From Candidatus Peribacteria bacterium (GTDB lineage Bacteria; Patescibacteriota; Gracilibacteria; Peribacterales; Peribacteraceae), in contig VGKY01000007.1 of NCBI GenBank assembly GCA_016866875.1, forward strand, positions 1 to 40,391: 40,391 nucleotides of DNA, given 5' to 3'. How positions within the stretch are numbered: position 1 is the first letter of the stretch; the number at the start of each line of letters is the position of its first letter. This document shows positions 9,534-15,818 of this stretch, piece after piece. The notes beneath the pieces are model-generated. The model had not been told where the DNA came from. It saw nothing but the letters and a program-made list of their open reading frames with translations, and made no database searches. The position numbers were made by a program, and so were the translations under genes.

Positions 9534-9572
9534 GCCCCTGTAGCCCTGCCTACCGGTAGGCAGGTCAGTTGG
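9534..9572 (+). pseudogene. Truncated tRNA-Arg fragment interrupted by a palindrome
   Basis: GCCCCTGTAGC (9534-9544) and TCAGTTGG (9565-9572) match the first 19 bases of the intact tRNA-Arg at 9653 exactly. They are split by a 20-bp palindrome inserted between tRNA bases 11 and 12. After base 19 the similarity ends. A TACAAT box lies 8 bases before the fragment, at the same distance as TAGAAT before the intact tRNA, so the promoter end may be duplicated too. Confidence 0.75.
9545..9564. repeat. 20-bp perfect palindrome
   Basis: CCTGCCTACCGGTAGGCAGG is identical to its reverse complement, centred between 9554 and 9555. It lies within the duplicated tRNA-Arg 5' end and may be a mobile or repeated short element. 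Confidence 0.9.
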
Positions 9573-9652
9573 GTCGGCGAGGGCTTGTCCCGAGACGCAA
9601 TGAATAAAAACCGCCCTGCGCGATCTTCGAAATGTGTTTAGAATAGCAGTAT

Positions 9653-9729
9653 GCCCCTGTAGCTCAGTTGGATAGAGCGCCTGGCTTCGAACCAGGAGGT
9701 CGTGGGTTCAATTCCTGCCGGGGGCACCA
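9653..9729 (+). tRNA. tRNA-Arg (anticodon TCG)
   Basis: The acceptor stem GCCCCTG pairs with CGGGGGC (one G-U pair). The D-arm is TAGCTCAGTTGGATAGAGC, the anticodon stem CCTGG/CCAGG closes the loop CTTCGAA, and the T-arm has GGGTTCAATTCC. Anticodon TCG reads Arg codon CGA. The discriminator is A and CCA is encoded at 9727-9729. A TAGAAT -10-like box lies 8 bases upstream. The following membrane-protein ATG is only 10 bases after the CCA end. Confidence 0.95.
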
Positions 9730-9739
9730 TGCACAACTT

Positions 9740-11413
9740 ATGAATCGCTTACGCTCCTGGCTCCCTGTCCTGCTTCTCGTGCTCCTGCCGCTCGGGATCT
9801 ACTGGACATCACTGGGAAACGGATTTGTCGTATGGGATGACGACACGCTCGTCTATAAAAATCCTCTCGTGCAACATTTTTCGTCCTACGCACTCTGGGC
9901 GGTGTTCACGTCCTATGACCCCGAGCTCTACATACCTCTCACGATGTTCACCTACCAGCTCGAGCACCTCCTCTTCGGAATGAACCCTACGGTATTCCAC
10001 GTCACCAACCTCCTCTTGCACATCGCAAGCTCGGTGATGGTCATGCACCTTCTACGACGCTGGGGACTTTCCCATCAAGGAGCTCTTGTTCTCGCTCTCA
10101 TCTTCGCGGTGCATCCGATGAATGCAGAAGGAGTCGCATGGGTCAGCGCGCGCAAAGACATGTTGAGTAATGTCCTCTTCCTTTCGGCACTCCTGCAGTG
10201 GGAACGGTATCGGGCGACCACATCGCGCAGGAGCTACCGGGCGGCGGCGGCGCTCTTTGGCCTCGCTCTTTTGGCAAAGGTCTCTGTCGCACTGCTACCG
10301 ATCATTCTCATCCTGATCGATTGGCGCAACGGACGATTGCTGAAGAGAAAAACTGTGCGGGAGATCGCGCCCTTCTGCGCTCTGAGCATGCTCTTCATCG
10401 CTATCGCTCTCTTCGGAAAAACAACGAACATCGCGTCGCTCACGCCATGGCAGACGATCCTGCTCGCCACCAAAGCTGTGGCGTTTTATCCCGTGAAGTA
10501 CGTACTGCCGATCTCTCTCTCCACCATCTACCACCAGAGTACGCCGATCACCTTGGTATCGTGGGAATTTGCCCTTCCTGCCTTTTCTGCACTCTGCATT
10601 CTCGTGCTTGCAACTGGTGCTTTGCATCGTACACGAATGGTTGCCTTCTGCGTCCTCTTCTTTCTCGTCATGCTGGCGCCGTCGTTCGCAAATTTCTCGA
10701 AGATGGGCAGCCTCTTTTTTGCGTCCGACCGGTACATCGGGCTCGCGCAGATCGGGATCCTCTACGCACTGGGGTTGCTTTGGTCGTGGTGCTCAGTACG
10801 TCGTGCGTTGATCGCTCGCAGCCTCTGCATAGTCGCAATGGTGGGAATTATTCCCGCATGTGCATTTGCCGCACGCGATCGGAGCTTGCTCTGGGGAGAC
10901 AGTGAAACACTCTTCCGCGACGCCATGGAGAAAAATCCCAACAGTGCCGTGATCCACTTCAACCTCGCAGTCGTAGAGCAGAAACGCGGCAAGTACGACA
11001 AAGCGCTCGAGCTGTACGGACGCGCCATCGCCATACGGCCGGATTTTTCTCAGGCGTACAACAACGCAAGTCTGATCTACAAAGAGCAAGGAGATAGGGA
11101 GAAAGCTAAGCAGTGGCTCTTAGAGGCCTTGCGCATCGATCCTGAAAATCTCTCCGCGCTCATCAACCTCGCGTCTCTCCACCTCGACCGTGGCGAACCT
11201 GATGAAGCGATCGCACTCTTAAACCGCGCACTTGAGGAAGACCCCTACAACGTTCCAGCGCTCAGCAAGCTGGGTGCCGCGTACGGAAAGAAAGAGATGT
11301 ACATGGAGGGTTTGCAGGCATTTCAAAAAGCGTGGCGACTCGATCCTGTGATGCACGAACAGTCGAAGGCACTGGAGAAGATGTTGAAAGAATTCGAATT
11401 ACAGGGTTCATAG
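9740..11413 (+). CDS. TMTC-like polytopic membrane protein with C-terminal TPR repeats
   Basis: A 557-residue protein. The first 370 residues form about ten membrane helices with a GT-C glycosyltransferase look: an acidic VWDDD motif in the first loop (33-35), then the HVTNLLLHIASS and AVHPMNAEGVAWVSARKDML segments seen in the TMTC/O-mannosyltransferase-like family. The last 160 residues hold about four TPR units (NSAVIHFNLAVVEQKRGKYDKA and following). It likely transfers sugar from a lipid donor to secreted proteins, perhaps the SLH proteins nearby; that target is inference. I chose the ATG at 9740 because upstream in-frame codons lie inside tRNA-Arg. No Shine-Dalgarno is seen. Confidence 0.85.
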   Translation: MNRLRSWLPVLLLVLLPLGIYWTSLGNGFVVWDDDTLVYKNPLVQHFSSYALWAVFTSYDPELYIPLTMFTYQLEHLLFGMNPTVFHVTNLLLHIASSVMVMHLLRRWGLSHQGALVLALIFAVHPMNAEGVAWVSARKDMLSNVLFLSALLQWERYRATTSRRSYRAAAALFGLALLAKVSVALLPIILILIDWRNGRLLKRKTVREIAPFCALSMLFIAIALFGKTTNIASLTPWQTILLATKAVAFYPVKYVLPISLSTIYHQSTPITLVSWEFALPAFSALCILVLATGALHRTRMVAFCVLFFLVMLAPSFANFSKMGSLFFASDRYIGLAQIGILYALGLLWSWCSVRRALIARSLCIVAMVGIIPACAFAARDRSLLWGDSETLFRDAMEKNPNSAVIHFNLAVVEQKRGKYDKALELYGRAIAIRPDFSQAYNNASLIYKEQGDREKAKQWLLEALRIDPENLSALINLASLHLDRGEPDEAIALLNRALEEDPYNVPALSKLGAAYGKKEMYMEGLQAFQKAWRLDPVMHEQSKALEKMLKEFELQGS

Positions 11414-11437
11414 CTGATCCATACAAAAAGGAGAGTG

Positions 11438-11515
11438 TCATCGTAAGCTTGTCGAAGGACGACACACTGCAACGAGCATATCTATGGTTCGACTGATTCA
11501 CCACGACATGTTTTT
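11438..11515. repeat. Intergenic imperfect inverted repeat
   Basis: GTCATCGTAAGCTTGTCGAA near 11438 and TTCGACTGATTCACCACGAC near 11490 are imperfect inverted copies (about 13 of 20 positions pair). The text resembles dispersed repeats of the GTCATCCTGAGC..GTCGAAGGATGAC type seen in many bacterial genomes. It follows the TPR gene and could act as a terminator or repeat element. Confidence 0.5.
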
Positions 11516-11526
11516 CGTTCACAAAC

Positions 11527-11552
11527 AAAAAACCCACACCGAAGCGTGGGCT
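11527..11552 (-). terminator. Rho-independent terminator of the 29-residue gene
   Basis: On the minus strand the hairpin GCCCACGC-TTCG-GTGTGGGT, with a C(UUCG)G tetraloop, is followed by six T. It lies 15 bases after the stop codon of the Lys/Arg-rich small gene. It is the cleanest intrinsic terminator in the window. Confidence 0.9.
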
Positions 11553-11567
11553 TTCTGTAGAGAAGAA

Positions 11568-11657
11568 CTATCTCCTCTTCTTGGACTTCCTCTTCGTGGC
11601 GGACTTCCTCTTCGCGGAAGCCTTCTTCGTCTTCTTCGCCTTCTTGCGCTTGACCAT
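11568..11657 (-). CDS. 29-residue Lys/Arg-rich basic protein
   Basis: The ATG at 11657 opens a 29-codon frame ending in TAG. Eighteen residues are Lys or Arg and the rest are mostly Ala, Ser and Thr (start MVKRKKAKKTKK, end KRKSKKRR). Its make-up resembles the tails of histone H1-like or nucleoid proteins and of very basic ribosomal peptides, but it is too short and simple to place in a family. Reality is supported by context: it stands alone between ribBA and the TPR gene, has a TATAAT box upstream, and has a strong intrinsic terminator 15 bases after its stop. It probably binds nucleic acid; that is inference from charge. The low-complexity sequence is the main reason for caution. Confidence 0.65.
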   Translation of the reverse strand: MVKRKKAKKTKKASAKRKSATKRKSKKRR

Positions 11658-11689
11658 GGGAAGCTGGGGTAAGAAGTAAGATGGATTTT

Positions 11690-11695
11690 ATTATA
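11690..11695 (-). promoter_or_regulatory. -10 box for the 29-residue gene
   Basis: A perfect TATAAT on the minus strand, 32 bases upstream of the ATG at 11657, in an AT-rich stretch. No convincing -35 box is seen; a T-run lies at the right distance. Confidence 0.5.
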
Positions 11696-11794
11696 AGCAG
11701 AATATGTGCACGAAAAAAAATTCGTGAAGCATATTTAGAAAAATGTGCTGTTGAAATATATCCGGATTTTTTTCTCTCTCCATGCTGTTCATCA

Positions 11795-13006
11795 TCACAG
11801 ATGCGATATCCAGTGCCCCAACTTGTCACGCTTCGCTATGAGATACTTCCTCTGATACTCCGATGTGGGCGCGATCTGGAGCGGAACCTGCTCGACGATG
11901 TGAAGACCATGCCCATCGAGTCCGATAATTTTTTTCGGGTTGTTGGTGAGGAGCCGCAAATGCCCGACACCAAGATCGCGGAGGATCTGCGCACCGATAC
12001 CGTACTCACGGAGATCCGCTGGAAATCCGAGACGCTCATTGGCCTGCGCCGTATCGATCCCCTCATGCTGCTGCAAATCGTACGCACGGATCTTATTGGC
12101 GAGGCCAATGCCTCTCCCTTCCTGACGCAAATACAGGATCACGCCGGATCCGGCATGGGCTATCGCTTGCATTGCTGCGTGGAGTTGCGCACCACAATCG
12201 CAATGCACAGAACCGAAGGTATCACCGGTAAGGCACTCCGAGTGGACGCGCGTCAGCACTGGCTGCATGGGATCAATAGACCCTTTCACCAGTGCTACGT
12301 GCTCCCGACCCCGAATCGTATCGCTGTAGACGATGAGATGCCACTTGCCCGTTTCGGTCTCGAGATCCGTCTCTGCTTCCTTGCGAACAAAAGCTTCCGT
12401 ACGACGGCGGTAGGCGATGAGATCGGCGATACTGACGATGGGGAGAGCATGCGTCGCCGCAAATGCCTCAATCGCCGGAAGGCGCATCATTGAGCCATCG
12501 GCGTTCATCAGCTCACTGATGACGGCGCCCTCGCGGAGTCCCGCAAGCTTGCAGAGATCAACGGATGCCTCCGTATGCCCTGCGCGCACGAGCACACCTC
12601 CATCCTGAGCGCGCAGAGGAAATACATGACCCGGTCGCCGGAGATCCTCACTGCGCGCAACGGGATTGATCGCTCTGCGAACCGTGGTCGCGCGGTCGGC
12701 TGCAGAGATGCCCGTCGTCACGCCCTCGGCAGCCTCGATGCTCACGGTGTAGGGCGTCTGGAGGTGCGAAGTGTTGCGACTGACCATGAGAGGGAGATCG
12801 AGCTGATCGGCGATCGTGTTACTGAGTGCCAGGCACACAACCCCTCCGGTATTTCTGATGATGAAGTTCATGCCATCGGTCGTCACATGGTCCGCGGCCA
12901 TGACGAGGTCGCCCTCGTTCTCACGCTGTTTATCATCAACGACGATGATCATGCGGCCGAGGCGCAGGGCTTCAAGGGCGGTGGGGATGGAAGCGAATGT
13001 AGCCAT
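11795..13006 (-). CDS. ribBA: Bifunctional 3,4-DHBP synthase / GTP cyclohydrolase II (RibBA)
   Basis: This 403-residue cytosolic enzyme catalyses the two entry reactions of riboflavin synthesis. The N-terminal half (to about residue 200) is 3,4-dihydroxy-2-butanone-4-phosphate synthase: [19 protein letters not shown] is the metal and substrate site, followed by [10 protein letters not shown] and [15 protein letters not shown]. The C-terminal half is GTP cyclohydrolase II, with [20 protein letters not shown] (zinc cysteines), RQEGRGIGL and [11 protein letters not shown]. Length and motif order are normal, so both activities should be intact. The ATG at 13006 follows a heptanucleotide repeat cluster by a few bases. 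It is separated from ribH and ribE by an SLH gene. Confidence 0.95.
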   Translation of the reverse strand: MATFASIPTALEALRLGRMIIVVDDKQRENEGDLVMAADHVTTDGMNFIIRNTGGVVCLALSNTIADQLDLPLMVSRNTSHLQTPYTVSIEAAEGVTTGISAADRATTVRRAINPVARSEDLRRPGHVFPLRAQDGGVLVRAGHTEASVDLCKLAGLREGAVISELMNADGSMMRLPAIEAFAATHALPIVSIADLIAYRRRTEAFVRKEAETDLETETGKWHLIVYSDTIRGREHVALVKGSIDPMQPVLTRVHSECLTGDTFGSVHCDCGAQLHAAMQAIAHAGSGVILYLRQEGRGIGLANKIRAYDLQQHEGIDTAQANERLGFPADLREYGIGAQILRDLGVGHLRLLTNNPKKIIGLDGHGLHIVEQVPLQIAPTSEYQRKYLIAKRDKLGHWISHL

Positions 13007-13012
13007 GAGACC

Positions 13013-13070
13013 AGCTTACAGCTATCAGCTATCAGCTGTCAGAAAAAGAAGCTGAAAGCTGAAAGCTTCA
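13013..13070. repeat. Heptanucleotide repeat cluster (AGCTNNN)
   Basis: Two short tandem runs with a 7-base period. 13013-13040 has four units (AGCTTAC, AGCTATC twice, AGCTGTC) and 13050-13070 has three (AGCTGAA twice, AGCTTCA), with AGAAAAAGA between. The two runs can partly pair as a hairpin. It lies between an SLH gene and the ribBA start. Confidence 0.85.
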
Positions 13071-13101
13071 ATACCCCACATAAACAACGGACACCCTGAC
13101 T

Positions 13102-14499
13102 CTAGCGCAACATCACCGTGTACGTCTGCTTCGCGCTCTTGCTGGCTCCGCGCGCGACGGTGACGACGTACACCCCCTTGGGGTAGAGGAAATTCTGGTT
13201 GCACTCGGGTCCCGTAAAGCCGAGCAGGTCGACATCTGCAAGCGGACTCACCATGCACTTCATGGGAGCGACGTGGCTGAGCTCCAGCTTCATACTCATT
13301 TCCTTCGTCACCGTGAACGTATAGTAGTCGGCGAGATTCCCGGGCATCAGCGTTACGGTCTTGGCGATTCCCGGAAGCAGCCGGACGCTCTGCCGGAAAC
13401 CGTCATTGCCGTCGCCCGTTGCGAAGTTCATATCGACATTGAAGCTCGCGTCGGCGACGGTGGACTGAAGCTGCAATTGGTACTTGCCCGGCCTGAGTGC
13501 CGTGAGGAGAAGACACGATGTCCTATCCTCGTAGCCAAGGTAGTACTCGGTGGAGAATCCCTCATCACTGAGGAGGTACAACCGGCACGTCAGTGCGCCA
13601 GTGTCACCCGTGAGCTTCACGATTGTCTTAGCAACAGCATCACTGTCGACGGTAAATGTGTAGGAGTAGGTCTGTCTGCCGGAAAACTTCCCGCTCGACG
13701 TGAACGGAAAGAGAACGGCCTGAGAGACGGGGCGTGCGGAGGACGTAGCCATGCTCGCAGCCGATCGGACAGAGGCGGCTTGCGAAGTTACGCTGCCTGC
13801 CGCGGAGGAAACGGATGATCTGCTACTGGATCTCTCCTGCCTCAGATCGACGTGCAGAGCATTGCTGATGTAGGCGGCGGCCTCGCCGCGCATGAGCGGC
13901 CACTCGGGGTAGAAGCGCGCGCCATCCTGACCCGCGATCGGGAGAATGCCTGAGGCAAACGCCGTGTAGAGGTAGCCGCTGTACCACGCCGATGTAGAGA
14001 CGTCGACGAATTTGATGATGTCACGCTGTTCGACCCCATACGTTACGACGTCAATGCCGAACATCCCGATGATCATCTTGAGCGCCTCCACACGGTTCAC
14101 CGTCGACCCCGGACGAAACTTTCCATCAGGGTACCCCTGCACAAATCGACTGGCCGCAGCATCGCACACGTAAGGCTCGTACCATCCTGATACATCGGGG
14201 AAACAGTTGCCGGCCGTGGGATCGGGCTGTCTGCCCGCGGCGCGGTACAGAAGTGCGAGCATCTCCGCGCGATTCACGGAGCGTTCGGGTGCGAACATCC
14301 CGTCATCATTGCCCTTAATCACCCCCGCAGTCGCAAGCTCTTCGATGGCTTCGCGGTACATATGACCCGCGGGGACATCGGGAAACAGGATACCGGCTGC
14401 AAATGCAGACGGTGGAGTCGCGGCCACTACCGCAACGGCTACGAGGAGGGTTTGGAGCACAGGAGCGCGGGAACAGTGGAGAGAATCGTACCATAGCAT
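13102..14499 (-). CDS. Secreted SLH-domain protein
   Basis: A 465-residue envelope protein. A long signal peptide (hydrophobic core LQTLLVAVAVVAA, cleavage after PSAFA) is followed by three SLH repeats up to about residue 210, with DGMFAPERSVNRAEMLALLY and YPDGKFRPGSTVNRVEALKM segments. A Ser-rich linker (about 215-260) leads to a C-terminal half rich in beta-type patterns, including two similar units with FTVDSDAVAK and YTFTVTKEMSMK. That part resembles secreted carbohydrate- or calcium-binding pre-peptidase-like domains, but I cannot assign it. I chose the ATG at 14499; a TTG five codons upstream is possible. It sits inside the riboflavin gene group. Confidence 0.85.
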   Translation of the reverse strand: MLWYDSLHCSRAPVLQTLLVAVAVVAATPPSAFAAGILFPDVPAGHMYREAIEELATAGVIKGNDDGMFAPERSVNRAEMLALLYRAAGRQPDPTAGNCFPDVSGWYEPYVCDAAASRFVQGYPDGKFRPGSTVNRVEALKMIIGMFGIDVVTYGVEQRDIIKFVDVSTSAWYSGYLYTAFASGILPIAGQDGARFYPEWPLMRGEAAAYISNALHVDLRQERSSSRSSVSSAAGSVTSQAASVRSAASMATSSARPVSQAVLFPFTSSGKFSGRQTYSYTFTVDSDAVAKTIVKLTGDTGALTCRLYLLSDEGFSTEYYLGYEDRTSCLLLTALRPGKYQLQLQSTVADASFNVDMNFATGDGNDGFRQSVRLLPGIAKTVTLMPGNLADYYTFTVTKEMSMKLELSHVAPMKCMVSPLADVDLLGFTGPECNQNFLYPKGVYVVTVARGASKSAKQTYTVMLR

Positions 14500-14525
14500 G
14501 CTCAAAAGCAACAATCGGACAAAAG

Positions 14526-14595
14526 CGCCCTATCCCCTACTCCTACCCCCTACCCCCTACGCCCTCTTCCTACCCCCAGCACCCCCAGTACCGTC
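14526..14595. repeat. C-rich CCCCTAC-type tract
   Basis: Repeated CCCCTAC-like units, with runs of three to five C separated mostly by TA, span the 3' end of ribH and its downstream gap. Similar tracts lie upstream of csoR (about 3655-3677) and of the copper lipoprotein (about 6320-6340). Confidence 0.7.
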
Positions 14596-15014
14596 CTCGC
14601 TGCAGCGCGACCTTTGTCCGTCCTATCGCGCGCCAACGCGAGATCATCGACATACAGGATCTCCATCGCAAAGGGGATCCCGTACCGTAGCTGCACATCC
14701 ATAATCCCGCGCGCTGCCTCTAGAGCGATGAGCGAAGCGTGGTGCGTTTGCCCTTCGACGATCACACCGAGGGCAATAAGCGCATCAACGGACTGCTGCG
14801 CGGCGAGGTTCCTGCCGATGAGGGGGATCTCAAACGATCCGGGGACTTCGTACGAAGTGATGCACGACTCGCGCATACCGCACTGTAATAATTCTTGCAC
14901 AGCACCATCGCGCATGGCAGTAATCACCTCGGGATGGAAGGAGGAATAGACGATGCCGATGCGCCAGGTAGGATCTGCGTTGATTGTGCCGGGTGCTGGA
15001 GGTGAAGTGCGCAT
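14550..15014 (-). CDS. ribH: 6,7-dimethyl-8-ribityllumazine synthase (RibH)
   Basis: This 154-residue enzyme condenses ribitylaminouracil with 3,4-DHBP to form lumazine. Visible family signatures are RIGIVYSSFHPEVI, the VPGSFEIPL substrate loop, and GVIVEGQTHH with the catalytic His (H92), plus KGRAAA near the end. The last ten residues (VLGVGRGRRG) and the stop codon are encoded by a G-rich repeat (C-rich on the plus strand), so the true C-terminus has been reshaped by that tract. Its ATG is 21 bases after the ribE stop, so the two genes are coupled. Confidence 0.93.
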   Translation of the reverse strand: MRTSPPAPGTINADPTWRIGIVYSSFHPEVITAMRDGAVQELLQCGMRESCITSYEVPGSFEIPLIGRNLAAQQSVDALIALGVIVEGQTHHASLIALEAARGIMDVQLRYGIPFAMEILYVDDLALARDRTDKGRAAARTVLGVLGVGRGRRG

Positions 15015-15023
15015 AGTCGTTGC

Positions 15024-15058
15024 AGCTTTGAGCTTTCAGCTGTCAGCTTTCAGCTTTT
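15024..15058. repeat. Five tandem AGCTNNN heptads
   Basis: AGCTTTG, AGCTTTC, AGCTGTC, AGCTTTC, AGCTTTT run without interruption. The array covers the ribE-ribH gap and the final codons and stop of ribE. It is the same family as the cluster at 13013-13070. Confidence 0.88.
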
Positions 15059-15614
15059 GTGCGTAGCGCGCAAGGATGTCCGTCTCAATATTTACCCTAT
15101 CACCGACGTGCAATGTGCCAAATGTTGTATTCTCCAATGTGTGCGGAATGAGAGCCACCGTGATGCGATCACCGTCAATGGATGCAACGGTGAGCGAAAT
15201 GCCATCTATGGCAATGGAACCTTTGGGAACGATGCTGGGGAGCATGAGCTTTGGAACACGGATCACGAGTATGGAGCTGACAGCGGAAAAGTCGCAGCGG
15301 ACAGCTTCCCCCACCCCCTCCACATGCCCTTGCACGATATGCCCGTCCAATCTTCCGTCCGCCCGCATCGCCCGCTCCAAGTTCACCATGTCGCCCTCCT
15401 TATATGACCCGATCGTTGTCTTTGCCAAGGTCTCTGGAACCACATCAAATTGAATACATTTTTTGTTCAACTTTTTAACCGAGAGACAGACGCCGGAAAC
15501 GGCAATGCTGCTTCCCTGCTGCATATCCGTGAAGATCGACGGACGCTCGACGATCAGTCGGCTGCCATCAAAGGAGAGAACGCCGGCCGTGGCTTCGATG
15601 ATCCCTGTAAACAC
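15036..15614 (-). CDS. ribE: Riboflavin synthase alpha chain (RibE/RibC)
   Basis: This 192-residue enzyme dismutates two lumazine molecules into riboflavin and ribitylaminouracil. It opens with the hallmark MFTGIIEATAGV and shows two lumazine-binding repeats: VSGVCLSVK..FDVVPETLAKTT in the first, and IDGISLTVAS..VALIPHTLENTT in the second. HIVQGHVEGVGE lies between them. The length is normal. The last residues (KLKADS) and stop codon are written by the heptanucleotide repeat at 15024-15058. It is the first gene of the ribE-ribH pair. I looked for an FMN riboswitch upstream and did not find one; ribD is not in the window. Confidence 0.94.
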   Translation of the reverse strand: MFTGIIEATAGVLSFDGSRLIVERPSIFTDMQQGSSIAVSGVCLSVKKLNKKCIQFDVVPETLAKTTIGSYKEGDMVNLERAMRADGRLDGHIVQGHVEGVGEAVRCDFSAVSSILVIRVPKLMLPSIVPKGSIAIDGISLTVASIDGDRITVALIPHTLENTTFGTLHVGDRVNIETDILARYAQKLKADS

Positions 15615-15818
15615 GGCAGTACTTTCCTCGCCCGCCTCAAGCCTGTCGAGGGGTACCCTCTCGCTCTAGCCACTTTTCGAAGGATAAATCCCTCCCCGTT
15701 TACCCCATAACCCTAGACAGACCCGCAAAAAATTGATATGCTTGCGGCTCAGCCCGCTGCGCGCGCCGGGCGTTTTGATTATGTCTTTTTAGTCCTTTTC
15801 GTCATCTTCCCTCCACAT

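Noticed and set aside
9668-9739. Start of the TPR membrane protein inside tRNA-Arg
   Set aside because: The in-frame upstream extension translates the tRNA itself; the ATG at 9740 precedes a normal membrane-protein N-terminus.
11482-11829. A 115-codon minus-strand frame with Glu-rich stretch
   Set aside because: It is the shifted frame of the Lys/Arg-rich small gene and crosses its terminator and promoter; the Glu run is a frame artefact of AAG-rich codons.
15615-15730. FMN riboswitch upstream of ribE
   Set aside because: I looked for the conserved RFN segments on the minus strand and found none; only C/G-rich text is present.
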